In this document: piece after piece, positions 55,216 to 63,898 of the stretch
Layout: the number at the start of each line of letters is the position of its first letter
Position numbering within the stretch: the stretch's first letter is position 1
Notes under the pieces: model-generated
The model's database searches: none
The model's input: only the letters and a program-made list of their open reading frames with translations
Told to the model about the DNA's origin: nothing
Virus record (IMG/VR): IMGVR_UViG_3300047585_000208
Span: 62,001 to 126,000 of that record
Length of the DNA stretch: 64,000 nt
Source of the DNA: a virus
Reading direction: 5' to 3' (one strand)
Made by a program: the position numbers and the translations under genes

Positions 55216-56199
55216 ATGAAGCGTGTTCTGGTTTGCATCGGCCTTGTTTTGTTTTGTGTCGCCTCTACTGGTTTGGCCGCTCAGCAGCCGACCACGAAAG
55301 TCCCGGATTTGGCTTTTGATAAACTTGTCCAAAGCCTGATTGGGGTGTCTGTTACTGTCGTTACTCCTCGTGGTGAGGGTAGCGGCGTTGTTAAGACTCG
55401 TAAGGTTGACGGAGTTTCGACGAATTTCATTTGGACCGCCGCTCACGTTGTGGCGGGGCTCAGGCACGAACGTTCTATTGTTGACGGCAAGAGCGGTTCG
55501 TCTAAGACGGTCGTAGAGTTCGACGACGCCAAGATCGTCAAAGAGCTCGTTAAAGCCGGTCGAATTACCGGCGAGTCAGCGATGTTTGCTGAAGTTATCC
55601 GCTATAGCGCAGACGAAGATCTCGCGCTTTTGCGTTTGCGTGAAGATGACTTCTTCAAAACTGACGCTGAATTTTATTTGGAAGAGAAAAATGGTAAGCC
55701 TGTTCTGCCATCGATCGGAACTAGGCTTATCCACATCGGGTCGCTGCTCGGGCAATTTGGCTCAAATAGCTACACCTCCGGCGATCTGTCGTACCAAGGC
55801 CGGCTGTTGAATAAGGTCGTGTTTGATCAAACGACTGTTCCAGCTTATCCAGGTAGTTCTGGTGGTGGCGTATATACAGCTTCGGATGGTCGCTGTATTG
55901 GCTTGATCTTGCGAGGTGCTGGTGAAACCTTCAACCTGATTGCGCCGACTCGCAGGATTCACGACTGGGCTAAGAAAGCTGGTGTTGAGTGGGCTATGAC
56001 CGCTAAAGCAGCTATGCCGACAGCGGCTGATCTTGCTCGTATGCCCATTGAGGACAACGGAATTAGCTTTGTCTATTCCGTTCAGCCCGGTAAGGCTGAT
56101 AAAGAAAGCTTCATCGGCGAAGGTCAGCAGTACTATCTCGGTAATCGCGCGGCTGAATTGGCTCTGCCTACTTACTTTAATCTGTCACCCAAGAACTAA
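55216..56199 (+). CDS. Secreted trypsin-like serine protease
   Basis: 327 residues. Signal peptide (MKRVLVCIGLVLFCVASTGLA, cleavage near residue 21). Catalytic triad H77 (WTAAHVVAG), D135 (DEDLALL) and S215 (PGSSGGGV) in the order and spacing of chymotrypsin/HtrA-type proteases; no PDZ domain. The last 70 residues lack a recognised domain. A secreted protease next to the portal is unusual; it could cut host envelope proteins or act in virion maturation if retained in the cell. Confidence 0.82.
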   Translation: MKRVLVCIGLVLFCVASTGLAAQQPTTKVPDLAFDKLVQSLIGVSVTVVTPRGEGSGVVKTRKVDGVSTNFIWTAAHVVAGLRHERSIVDGKSGSSKTVVEFDDAKIVKELVKAGRITGESAMFAEVIRYSADEDLALLRLREDDFFKTDAEFYLEEKNGKPVLPSIGTRLIHIGSLLGQFGSNSYTSGDLSYQGRLLNKVVFDQTTVPAYPGSSGGGVYTASDGRCIGLILRGAGETFNLIAPTRRIHDWAKKAGVEWAMTAKAAMPTAADLARMPIEDNGISFVYSVQPGKADKESFIGEGQQYYLGNRAAELALPTYFNLSPKN

Positions 56200-57267
56200 A
56201 TGCGGGTTGGCTTTTATTCTTACTGGGGTCTAGGGGATTCATCCGATTTGGCGATCCGCCTTGCAGAGCGTCTCTTAGACCTCGGGATTGATATATCGAT
56301 TTTTCCAACGAATCGACGCCCTAAGCCGCTTCATTTTGCTCTGGACAAGTTTGTAGTTAGAAACAGCGAATCGTTCTCTAGTTGGGCCAGGACTGGGCAG
56401 TTTAGCCATCTTATCTTTGGCGATATGCCCAGTCCTGAGATTTTAAAGTCAATTTCTCAGCCGCAAGACAAGTTCTCTTCAGCGCCCGCCGAAACATACC
56501 TGCTCTGCAATTGGTCTGATTTAAACGAAACAGACGTTCGGCATCTCCATAAGTTGACCGGGGTTATAGCCCCAGCTAAAGCTGTGGCAGCGCTCTTGTC
56601 TAAAAGGGTTAAGCTTCAAAACATCCGGTTACTCCCTTGGGACGCTGGAGTTCCTGTTGCGAGTCGCTCTGACTCTATAAGTCCTTCTGTCATTCGGCTG
56701 TTTTGGCCAGTTACGGTTAATCAGAAGCTTTCTGCGGATAAAGATTTCACAGCGCTACTTGGGCGAGTTTTGAAGGCTCATCCAGTTGTAAAGTTGACGG
56801 TTAGCTGCTCTGGGCATGCCCCTAGTAAGCTTGCTGAAGGTTTTCAGCACTTGCATGTGGTAGCTGGCGATCGGGTTAAGCTACTTAAAGATCTGACTTC
56901 GGAGAAAGAAGCGGTGGTTTGTGGGCAGAGCGATCTAACGCTTTGGCCGAGCCTCATTGAGAATACGGGACTTGTAGGACTGACATCATTGGCGATGGAT
57001 ACCCCGGTTTTGGCGTTTGCTCATCCGGTTATTGAAGAAGTGGTTAGAGATGGGCTTAATGGAAGTTTGATTCCTTGTGTACTGAATTACAACTGGCTTG
57101 GTGTTCCTAGGGTTGAGCCAGATTGGACGGCTTTCGAGTCATGGCTTACTAGGTTAATTGCTAGGCCAGAGCTTTTAACAGCGCTTAGGCTGACTGCCCA
57201 TTTAAGGATGGTTGAGCGACGGATGAAGTGGTTGGCCGGGGTGGATGAGTTATTTCTAACTGAATAA
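56200..57267 (+). CDS. Glycosyltransferase, GT-B fold (GT4-like)
   Basis: 355 residues, starting directly after the protease stop. N-terminal MRVGFYSYWGLGDSSDLAIRLAERL is the usual first Rossmann strand and glycine loop; C-terminal DLTLWPSLIENTGLVGLTSLAMDTPVLAF ... EEVVRDGLNG has the GT4 donor-binding pattern (E-x7-E region partly changed). Together with the gene at 49682 it points to sugar modification of virion or host surface. Confidence 0.75.
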   Translation: MRVGFYSYWGLGDSSDLAIRLAERLLDLGIDISIFPTNRRPKPLHFALDKFVVRNSESFSSWARTGQFSHLIFGDMPSPEILKSISQPQDKFSSAPAETYLLCNWSDLNETDVRHLHKLTGVIAPAKAVAALLSKRVKLQNIRLLPWDAGVPVASRSDSISPSVIRLFWPVTVNQKLSADKDFTALLGRVLKAHPVVKLTVSCSGHAPSKLAEGFQHLHVVAGDRVKLLKDLTSEKEAVVCGQSDLTLWPSLIENTGLVGLTSLAMDTPVLAFAHPVIEEVVRDGLNGSLIPCVLNYNWLGVPRVEPDWTAFESWLTRLIARPELLTALRLTAHLRMVERRMKWLAGVDELFLTE

Positions 57268-57279
57268 GGAGGGCAATTT

Positions 57280-57519
57280 ATGCCGTTTGATTACGGTGTA
57301 GAGCCTATCAAGAAGCTAGGGGATATGTCTGGTTGTGGGAGCGGAGCTGGTAATGGTATAGAGGAGCATGTTTTTGGTTCTGCTTTTACACATGGCTATC
57401 TTGGATTTTTTAGCCAGCGGTTTTATGGCTACTATCCAACTGGTTACGGGTTTACGTATGGGCCAGATTTGCGGGTTGATGAATTCGGGACAGGCACAGA
57501 CTGTGGATTCGTTAAGTAA
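57280..57519 (+). CDS. Glycine-rich mini-protein N
   Basis: 79 residues, AAGGAGGG upstream. The most aromatic member: SGCGSGAGNGIEE, then RFYGYYPTGYGFTYGP. Only member among the late genes. Confidence 0.68.
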   Translation: MPFDYGVEPIKKLGDMSGCGSGAGNGIEEHVFGSAFTHGYLGFFSQRFYGYYPTGYGFTYGPDLRVDEFGTGTDCGFVK

Positions 57520-57526
57520 ATTGCTA

Positions 57527-57555
57527 TTGACAGCCGGCTGGAATTATGGTAGGCT
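57527..57555 (+). promoter_or_regulatory. Weak promoter candidate
   Basis: Perfect -35 TTGACA at 57527, 17-base spacer, TAGGCT at 57550 as a poor -10. It precedes a palindrome and the HD gene. Confidence 0.3.
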
Positions 57556-57567
57556 TCTTCCTGAGTT

Positions 57568-57583
57568 GAGTAATGCATTACTC
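57568..57583. repeat. Dispersed palindrome, copy 29
   Basis: GAGTAATGCATTACTC followed by AGAAGGAG. Confidence 0.95.
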
Positions 57584-57599
57584 AGAAGGAGCACTGGCA

Positions 57600-58229
57600 A
57601 TGCAGCTTACATGCGACGAGATTGAATTTTCTCAGCTTCACGATGTCTTAAACTGGGAAGAAGCTCAAAGCTTAGCCCGGTCTGCCCACGCTACCCAAAC
57701 ACATCTAGACGGAGAAAGCAAGCTTACTCATGTTTATGCAGTTAGCGAGCTCGCAAAGGGCTATGCTTTGTACGTCTACGGCTTAAGAGCCGGATTTGAG
57801 AAAAAGTATTTAGTAGAAGTTTGCCGAATCGGTGGGCTTCTCCACGAGGTTGTAGCAAGCGGAATTGACTTTGAAAGGCTGACTCAGGCCGCGGATAAAG
57901 CTGTAACTGAGCTGGTTGTAGCGATTACGCCAGACATTCGCCTTCCAAGGCCAAAGCGCTTTTACATGTACAACAACCAGGTAGGTCTGGCTGATGACAC
58001 AGCGCAAATAGTGGCTTTGGCAGATTTGCGGCACACAGTTACTAGTGTGGCTAAGATAGCTAAGTTGAAATCGTTCTCGTGGCAGACACTTAATGAGTAC
58101 ACTAGGGAAATGCGGGAGATGCTCAGCGTCTTCTACAGGATAGAAAAAGAGCCCAAGATCGCAGCTATCCTTCGGGAGATTAAGGCGTCGATTAAAGCGA
58201 TTGAAGTAGTTGGCCAAACCAAACGGTGA
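57600..58229 (+). CDS. HD-superfamily protein, RelA/SpoT-hydrolase-like
   Basis: 209 residues from ATG at 57600. KLTHVYAVSELAKGYALYV, CRIGGLLHEVVASGIDFERL, VTELVVAITPDIRLP and VALADLRHTV follow the order of the HD domain of RelA/SpoT/MESH1-type hydrolases. The HD pair itself is H-E (LLHEV), so metal binding may be altered. If active it might cleave an alarmone or other phosphorylated nucleotide; this is inference. Confidence 0.55.
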   Translation: MQLTCDEIEFSQLHDVLNWEEAQSLARSAHATQTHLDGESKLTHVYAVSELAKGYALYVYGLRAGFEKKYLVEVCRIGGLLHEVVASGIDFERLTQAADKAVTELVVAITPDIRLPRPKRFYMYNNQVGLADDTAQIVALADLRHTVTSVAKIAKLKSFSWQTLNEYTREMREMLSVFYRIEKEPKIAAILREIKASIKAIEVVGQTKR

Positions 58230-58231
58230 TT

Positions 58232-58558
58232 ATGTATCAGAATCTTTTTGACTTTCTTTTTGAGCTTTATCAAAAGAAGCAGTTTTTTATGGACAGCGCG
58301 ACCAAAGCTAGTTATTTAGCAGTTGCGCGAGGGTTTGTTGGCTTTTGTAAGCAGCAGCTTCAAGAAAATCCTCCAGTCAATACGACTGTAGCAGAGTCCG
58401 GTTTTGCGTTTAGGCTACAAGACGGGCAGGTGCTGCAGCTAAATTCTGCTACACCGAACGAGAATAAGTTTTACGAGGCAAGTATCAGCACAACCAAAAG
58501 TAGCCAAATGCCTCACGAGATGCCCGATAGCAGAGTCGTCAATATTACAGGGATGTAA
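58232..58558 (+). CDS. Hypothetical protein
   Basis: 108 residues; start 2 bases after the previous stop (GTG at 58226 also possible). No motif recognised. Confidence 0.55.
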   Translation: MYQNLFDFLFELYQKKQFFMDSATKASYLAVARGFVGFCKQQLQENPPVNTTVAESGFAFRLQDGQVLQLNSATPNENKFYEASISTTKSSQMPHEMPDSRVVNITGM

Positions 58559-58560
58559 AC

Positions 58561-59328
58561 ATGAACATTCGAGTTTACGTGGACAAGGTTGCAGCGCTTA
58601 AGGCCGGGACTGATCAGCATGGATATATGATCATTCCCATCCCAGCGCAGCTTATTTCGGTAGACCGCCGGAATATTCTTGCGAGATTTCCTTGCGCGAC
58701 CAATGAGAACGTGGTTACAGCGGATTTCTATTTGGATGACGAATCTCATCTTGCCAAGCATCATGATCTTGGTGGACTACTCGAATTTGACCATTCGCCT
58801 AGTTGTAACGATGTCTTTGACGCCCTGGATCAAGTCGGAGCTCGCCTTGCAGATATTGAGCGAGGTAGAGGTAAAATGCGCACTTGGGCTGAAGAGAATG
58901 GCTCAGACGCGCTTAAATCTTTGATAGCAAACAATCTTGAGTGGGAAGAGCTTGCAGCAGAAGAACTGGTGCAAGCTAACATTGAGGCATTAGAGCTTGG
59001 GCTCCAGCCAGCTGGCTGTAGTGAAGAGCGTGGGCACTGCCTTATGTATACGGATAAAGAGCGGCTGTCTCCGGAAGAGACTCAGTTTTTGCAAACTGTG
59101 ATTGACAGAGTGCAAGAAGTTTCAGAGATTTCTCCTGGTAGTCTCCCGGTTAAAGTTGAACCGGTTGAGGCGCTTTATGTGCAGCCGCATGATTGTCAGC
59201 CTGATGGGTGTTGTCCAGTTTGTATGAATGCAGACTCAATTGAAGAGAATTGGCGATCTGAGATTCGGATGACTTTTAGGTTGCCAGACCGCAGTTTGTT
59301 TGATGAGTTCTTTATTTTGGAAGCCTAA
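58561..59328 (+). CDS. Hypothetical protein
   Basis: 255 residues. Acidic helical middle (WAEENGSDALKSLIANNLEWEELAAEELVQ), two Cys-rich sites (CSEERGHC; DCQPDGCCPVC) that may bind zinc. Ends just before a terminator. Unknown. Confidence 0.6.
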   Translation: MNIRVYVDKVAALKAGTDQHGYMIIPIPAQLISVDRRNILARFPCATNENVVTADFYLDDESHLAKHHDLGGLLEFDHSPSCNDVFDALDQVGARLADIERGRGKMRTWAEENGSDALKSLIANNLEWEELAAEELVQANIEALELGLQPAGCSEERGHCLMYTDKERLSPEETQFLQTVIDRVQEVSEISPGSLPVKVEPVEALYVQPHDCQPDGCCPVCMNADSIEENWRSEIRMTFRLPDRSLFDEFFILEA

Positions 59329-59352
59329 CTGCCCAATTAGTGTTTAGCATCA

Positions 59353-59381
59353 AGTCCGGGGTCAGCGCCCCGGGCTTTTTG
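59353..59381 (+). terminator. Rho-independent terminator
   Basis: AGTCCGGGG/CCCCGGGCT with a 6-base loop and TTTTTG. Confidence 0.88.
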
Positions 59382-59447
59382 TTTTGGCGTGGTTCGCTCG
59401 TGTAGTCGCTGGTGCTTATTGGCACTGGCCAACAGAGGAGCAGTATT

Positions 59448-59774
59448 ATGTTAGCGCAGCAGAGCCGTAGTGGTGGCCTGGTTACCACTGAGCGTAAGGT
59501 GAAGTTATGGGGACCTGAAGAAAGATTCCCAGTAGGACCACGAGGTGAAATCGAAGACTTCGTGTCGGCAAAGAGTTTGCCAGAATGGGTACAGGATAAG
59601 TTGTTTGAGGAGAATTTCCCAAAGAAGGTCGTTGGTGGCAATTTGGTTTACTACCAGGTCTCGCTAGTGCAGAAATGGTACGACATCGAGTTCGTTAAAT
59701 TGCCAGACCCAGAAGAACTTCGAAAATCGTATCAACGGTTGCTGGAAATTCTCTATCGCTCTCGTTCGGATTAG
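59448..59774 (+). CDS. Hypothetical protein
   Basis: 108 residues from ATG at 59448 (GAGGAG upstream). Basic and aromatic, with KVKLWGPEERFPVGPRGEIEDF. Lies alone between two terminators, thus an independently expressed gene. Unknown. Confidence 0.6.
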   Translation: MLAQQSRSGGLVTTERKVKLWGPEERFPVGPRGEIEDFVSAKSLPEWVQDKLFEENFPKKVVGGNLVYYQVSLVQKWYDIEFVKLPDPEELRKSYQRLLEILYRSRSD

Positions 59775-59814
59775 TTGGACGTCAGTCTGTAGGCTAAGGA
59801 CGGCTAACCTGCGC

Positions 59815-59855
59815 GGGGCGGTGAACTTGTGGTTCACCGCCCCATTTTTATTTTC
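59815..59855 (+). terminator. Rho-independent terminator
   Basis: 12-bp perfect stem GGGGCGGTGAAC/GTTCACCGCCCC, loop TTGTG, then ATTTTTATTTT. Confidence 0.9.
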
Positions 59856-59868
59856 ATGGAGATTTCGA

Positions 59869-60324
59869 ATGCTTTTACCAGCCAAAAAGCCAAGTAAGTT
59901 GGCTAGGTTTTTCGCGACGATAGCTGGAGCAGTAGCTATCTGTCATCTAGAGATCAAAAATGCGATTACGAAGTACTTCGGGCTTAACGCGCTTTGCAAA
60001 TGCCAGCTTGCTGCGCAAAACCAGATTTTACTTCTTCAATCGCGAGTTAGCGAGTTAGAAGCCACAGCGGCAGTCCAGCAAAACAAACTCGATGAGCTTG
60101 AGCGCCGCTTTGAAAATGCTTTTGACGCCTGGATGCTGGACGAACAAATCAAAGACGAACTCGAAGTTGGAAGAAGTGATACTCTGGACGGCCTACTGGA
60201 CACGCTGGAGATTGGTGAAATTAAAATCGGCTCAGACGAGCCGACTAGGGCTCCGTCTCCAGTTGAGCTAGCTTCAAGACAAGAAGACCTCATTGTTGCG
60301 AGCTTGGATGGTGCAGTATCTTAA
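59869..60324 (+). CDS. Hypothetical protein with coiled coil
   Basis: 151 residues from ATG at 59869; the open frame upstream is inside the terminator. Short hydrophobic stretch near residue 20 (FFATIAGAVAICHL), coiled coil at about 50-90, acidic C terminus. Shape would suit a membrane-anchored or scaffold-like role, not shown. Confidence 0.6.
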   Translation: MLLPAKKPSKLARFFATIAGAVAICHLEIKNAITKYFGLNALCKCQLAAQNQILLLQSRVSELEATAAVQQNKLDELERRFENAFDAWMLDEQIKDELEVGRSDTLDGLLDTLEIGEIKIGSDEPTRAPSPVELASRQEDLIVASLDGAVS

Positions 60325-60333
60325 TCTGAATTT

Positions 60334-60365
60334 GCAGAGTTGAGTAATGCATTACTCAACTCTGC
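60334..60365. repeat. Dispersed palindrome, copy 30, extended to 32 bp
   Basis: The 16-base core at 60342-60357 is embedded in a perfect 32-bp palindrome (arms GCAGAGTTGAGTAATG and its complement). The second longest perfect symmetry in the set after the terminator-like copy 33. Confidence 0.95.
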
Positions 60366-60418
60366 TACCTTACAATAATGAATAGGGGTCGATTTGTTAT
60401 TTGTAGCCGGTGAGAACT

Positions 60419-62155
60419 ATGCCTTTTAAGAGCAAAGCCCAGCAAAGGTGGATGTTTGCCGCAGAATCTCGCGGTGAAGTGGCTAAGGGTACGGCCAAAG
60501 AGTGGGCTCACGCTACGAAGAGCATAAAAGCACTACCTGACCACGCAAAGAAAAAAAAGCATAAGAAGAAAGCTTCTGAGATAAAGCTCTTTCAGCAAGC
60601 AGGTTTAGTAAAGCTATCTTGGCCTGCTCCGCAACAAAGTCAGCCTCAGGCTCTTGGAGCACCTTTGCTACAAGCTCAGCCTAACCCAGCTCAGCAAACT
60701 CAAGCAGCCCCAACTCCTCAGCCCATTGGGGCTTCGCAGCAAAGTCCGCCTGGGCAGCCTAAGCCGTCTGTAATTGGTGCTACTCCACCAACGCAGGCTA
60801 GCCCGCATTTGCAGCGTCATCAAGCAATCAACGGAATGTTGGGCGTTCCGACCGCCAAAATGGCTGCGGTAAGAAATGAAATCTACAATAAAGTCAACAC
60901 GGGGCGTATTCCAGTTGCTGAAGCTCTTGCAAAGGTAGCTTCGCAGGTTAAGCAGTCTGATTGGCCTTATCAAGGCGGCGTGTACGGAACATTTCCTGGA
61001 AGCGGTGGTATGCCTGGGGGCATGGGAATGCTTCCGCCAGGGATGATGGGTGGATACCCTGGATTTCCTCAAGACCCCTATACAACTGCATTAGGCCAAC
61101 TCGATCAGCGAAGAAGGGTTTTGTCTGAGCGTTTTTATAACGGTCCCATGACACCAGAGCAATATCAAACCTCTATCCGCGACCTTGAGACTCGCCAGAA
61201 TGTGTTGCGGCAAGAGACTTACGGTAATCAGGGTAACGCGGGACGTGGTCAGCCTGGCTATGCGCAACAAGGCGCTAGACAGCTGCCAGCAGAGTATCAG
61301 CAGCAATTTCAAAGAAATCAAGCAGCGCACGATAGGGCCGTTGAGTTAGCTCGTCGGCAAATTACGACCCCTGGTCGTTTGTCGCAGCTTGAGCAGTTTA
61401 ATCCGCAGCTTTTTGAACAACTTCGACAAGAGTTTACTCCACCCGGGGTTGACCCAATGTCCGTTGATCAGCAGTTTAACGACTACATTTCTGGCCGAGG
61501 ACAGCTGCCAGCTAATAACCGTATTTCGAACGAAGTTCGGCAACAGTTGCGGCAGTTCACGGCTACGAGTCCTTATGTAGCTCAAATGCGACAACAGCCG
61601 TGGTACAACCAGATACCGCAAGCAGAGAGAGCCGAGGCTGAACAAAACTGGATTAATAACCAAGTTCAAAATCCTTCTCTGCAGCAAGTTCAAGGTGATC
61701 CTGAGCACCAAAGGCACTTAAACGCCGGATCGCAGCAGCAGCAACAGCTCGCTAGAGATGTTGAAGCCCATCTGCGCGACCCTGCTTCTCAGAACTGGTC
61801 TCAGACTGCACAGAGTTGGCAGCAGTATTGGCAGCCGACAGGAACTGGGGCCTACAGTGCACCTAGTCAGCCAGCTGGTGGGTCTTCTTTTGCGATAGCC
61901 AGGTCAGCTCCAGCAACTAACGCAACTTCTAATAATGGCTGGAGTGCGGGTGGTGGAAGTTGGAATGGTGCGGCTTCTGCACCAGTTGCAGCGCAACCAC
62001 AATCGCCACCTGCAGCACAAATTCAACCACAGCAAGCTGCACAGGCTCCGTCGCAACAACCGGCACAACCTGTACAGCAAGCTCCTGCTTCTGTAATGCC
62101 TACTGCGCCGAGTGCTCCTACTGCAGCTAGACCTGTACCTCACTGGACAAGTTGA
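60419..62155 (+). CDS. Gln/Pro-rich putative virion protein
   Basis: 578 residues from ATG at 60419. The start MPFKSKAQQRWMFAAESRGE with the following basic helix (ATKSIKALPDHAKKKK) is a module often seen at the N terminus of phage structural or virion-associated proteins. The remainder is Gln-, Pro- and Ala-rich, with a short ordered stretch around 300-420. Located after the portal, so probably virion-associated or scaffold-like; not proven. Confidence 0.6.
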   Translation: MPFKSKAQQRWMFAAESRGEVAKGTAKEWAHATKSIKALPDHAKKKKHKKKASEIKLFQQAGLVKLSWPAPQQSQPQALGAPLLQAQPNPAQQTQAAPTPQPIGASQQSPPGQPKPSVIGATPPTQASPHLQRHQAINGMLGVPTAKMAAVRNEIYNKVNTGRIPVAEALAKVASQVKQSDWPYQGGVYGTFPGSGGMPGGMGMLPPGMMGGYPGFPQDPYTTALGQLDQRRRVLSERFYNGPMTPEQYQTSIRDLETRQNVLRQETYGNQGNAGRGQPGYAQQGARQLPAEYQQQFQRNQAAHDRAVELARRQITTPGRLSQLEQFNPQLFEQLRQEFTPPGVDPMSVDQQFNDYISGRGQLPANNRISNEVRQQLRQFTATSPYVAQMRQQPWYNQIPQAERAEAEQNWINNQVQNPSLQQVQGDPEHQRHLNAGSQQQQQLARDVEAHLRDPASQNWSQTAQSWQQYWQPTGTGAYSAPSQPAGGSSFAIARSAPATNATSNNGWSAGGGSWNGAASAPVAAQPQSPPAAQIQPQQAAQAPSQQPAQPVQQAPASVMPTAPSAPTAARPVPHWTS

Positions 62156-62169
62156 GTAATGCGTTACTC
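62154..62169. repeat. Dispersed palindrome, copy 31
   Basis: GAGTAATGCGTTACTC; the TGA stop of the preceding gene overlaps its first bases. Confidence 0.95.
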
Positions 62170-62191
62170 AACTTTACGACTGGACTTTGAT

Positions 62192-63808
62192 ATGCTTCAG
62201 CAAGATAAATTGCCTGAGACCTTGGCCAAAGCCGCTTCTCACTTGAAGAAGGCGGATCCTCCGTATAGCCCTTATGGCTATCCCCCCATGGGCTATCAGC
62301 CAATGGGCTACGGAATGCCTCAGCAATCCTTTACGCCGTATAACCCTTATGGCGGCTGGACTACTCCCGGTGGTTACGGTGGTCCAACTACAAGCGGCCA
62401 GGGCCAAAATCCCGCTTCAACGGGTGGTGGTGTTGTTCAGCAGCTTGCTAATACTGCCGCATCCAACGCGTATCGTCCGTCCTACGACGCGCAGCGCGAG
62501 CTCAACGATTTGAACGAGGCTCGAACAAACTACACTATTCGCCCCGATCAACATCCAACATCTACTGTTGGTAGAACTGACATCGATAAAGCTCTACAGC
62601 AACTTCGCGATATGGCACAGAATGTAAGTTTGTCCAGTAATGCGGAGGCTAGCTCGGTAACTGATCCGGTCACGGGAAAACCAGTTAGTTTGATGCATTC
62701 GCAATCTTCTATTCCGTGGCTCAATATCAGTAGTGAGTGGTGGAAAGGTGATAACTGGAGAGCATATCAAAAAGCCAAATCAGAGTATCAGACTCTCGCT
62801 GACCGGTACAAGGAGCAGCGAACCAAGGCTTTGCCGCAGATTCAGTCGAATCTCGATCAGCGCCGGCGAATGGTGCAGAATCAAATGCAACAAGGGCGGC
62901 AGCTTGAAAATCGTTCGCTTGATACTGCAATGGGTCGTGAACAAAACATGTACGATCAAGCCCAAGGCTGGAATACCGCCCACATGCAGCGATTTATGAA
63001 TCCGCCAGGGATGCCACCGATGGGCGGGATAGGTGGTGGAGTTGGGGGTGGGATGGGTGCAACTGGCGGTATGCCTCATTTGCCGCACCTGGGTGGCGGT
63101 GGGATGACAAGAAGCGCTAGCTTTACTGAGAGTCTGGCGAAGTGCGCAGCTGAAGTTCAAGATACTGACAGCGCTTCTCCAATTGTTGCCGGTGCTTTAG
63201 CAGGAGCTCCTGCTCTCGCTGGCGCTGCCCATCAAATGAATTGGTCCGTTCCGCAGGCGCTTAAAGGTATGTCTGCTGCAGGTGGGCTCATGGGAACGGC
63301 TTCCGGAGCCATGGGTAACAGAGTTGGAGCAGACATCGGGTCTGCTATGGCTGTTCCAAAGCTCGTACAAGAAGCTCTAGCTCTTTCTAAGGCTCAACCT
63401 GTTGTTAAACCAGGAATGACCTTCTCTCACGATCTTGGCACAGCCGCCCGTAATGCCTCAATGATGACTGGCCGAGCTGGAGCTGTTGGCCAGGAGCTTG
63501 GTAAGTATAAAGGCCTTGGAGCGGCTCTAGCTGGAGTACTAGCTCCTCAAGGCGCTTATGCTGCTCGAAAGGGTATTGATAAGCTCCGCGGTAAAGACGA
63601 GAAGAAAGCTTCAATTGGCGAGTGCGAAACTCCTCCTTGCCATAAGAACATCCCAATGGCTGGGCGAATGGCAACGAAACAGCCAATGGCTAAGAAAAAG
63701 CCCAGTGATCCGTTTACCTCAGTAATGCGAGACATGAAAGAGAACAAGATGGCAGCTCTTGACCGTATTACAGAAGAGGCAATTCGAGTAATGCATTACT
63801 CAAAATAA
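62192..63808 (+). CDS. Putative virion protein with low-complexity N terminus
   Basis: 538 residues from ATG at 62192 (no good SD; an ATG inside the palindrome is the alternative). A Pro/Tyr/Gly-rich stretch (residues 22-80), a helical middle with QALPQIQSNL-type repeats of Gln, a Met/Gly-rich linker (270-310) and a hydrophobic Ala/Gly-rich part (330-470) that could insert into a membrane, followed by a basic end. The last residues (IRVMHYSK) are encoded by palindrome copy 32. Unknown; a virion or DNA-ejection protein is possible. Confidence 0.55.
   Translation: MLQQDKLPETLAKAASHLKKADPPYSPYGYPPMGYQPMGYGMPQQSFTPYNPYGGWTTPGGYGGPTTSGQGQNPASTGGGVVQQLANTAASNAYRPSYDAQRELNDLNEARTNYTIRPDQHPTSTVGRTDIDKALQQLRDMAQNVSLSSNAEASSVTDPVTGKPVSLMHSQSSIPWLNISSEWWKGDNWRAYQKAKSEYQTLADRYKEQRTKALPQIQSNLDQRRRMVQNQMQQGRQLENRSLDTAMGREQNMYDQAQGWNTAHMQRFMNPPGMPPMGGIGGGVGGGMGATGGMPHLPHLGGGGMTRSASFTESLAKCAAEVQDTDSASPIVAGALAGAPALAGAAHQMNWSVPQALKGMSAAGGLMGTASGAMGNRVGADIGSAMAVPKLVQEALALSKAQPVVKPGMTFSHDLGTAARNASMMTGRAGAVGQELGKYKGLGAALAGVLAPQGAYAARKGIDKLRGKDEKKASIGECETPPCHKNIPMAGRMATKQPMAKKKPSDPFTSVMRDMKENKMAALDRITEEAIRVMHYSK
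63786..63801. repeat. Dispersed palindrome, copy 32
   Basis: GAGTAATGCATTACTC read through in frame as part of the C terminus of the gene before; the stop TAA comes 4 bases later. Confidence 0.95.
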
Positions 63809-63839
63809 ATTTGACGTTTGAATTTCGTTTTAATAAGTT

Positions 63840-63875
63840 AAGAGCTGAGTAATGCATTACTCAGCTCTTTTCGTT
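63840..63875 (+). terminator. Dispersed palindrome, copy 33, extended into a terminator
   Basis: Core GAGTAATGCATTACTC (63847-63862) lies in a 30-bp perfect palindrome starting AAGAGCT, followed by TTCGTTTTCG. Here the repeat has become the stem of a likely terminator. Confidence 0.75.
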
Positions 63876-63898
63876 TTCGTTCAGAGGAATTACTCTTT

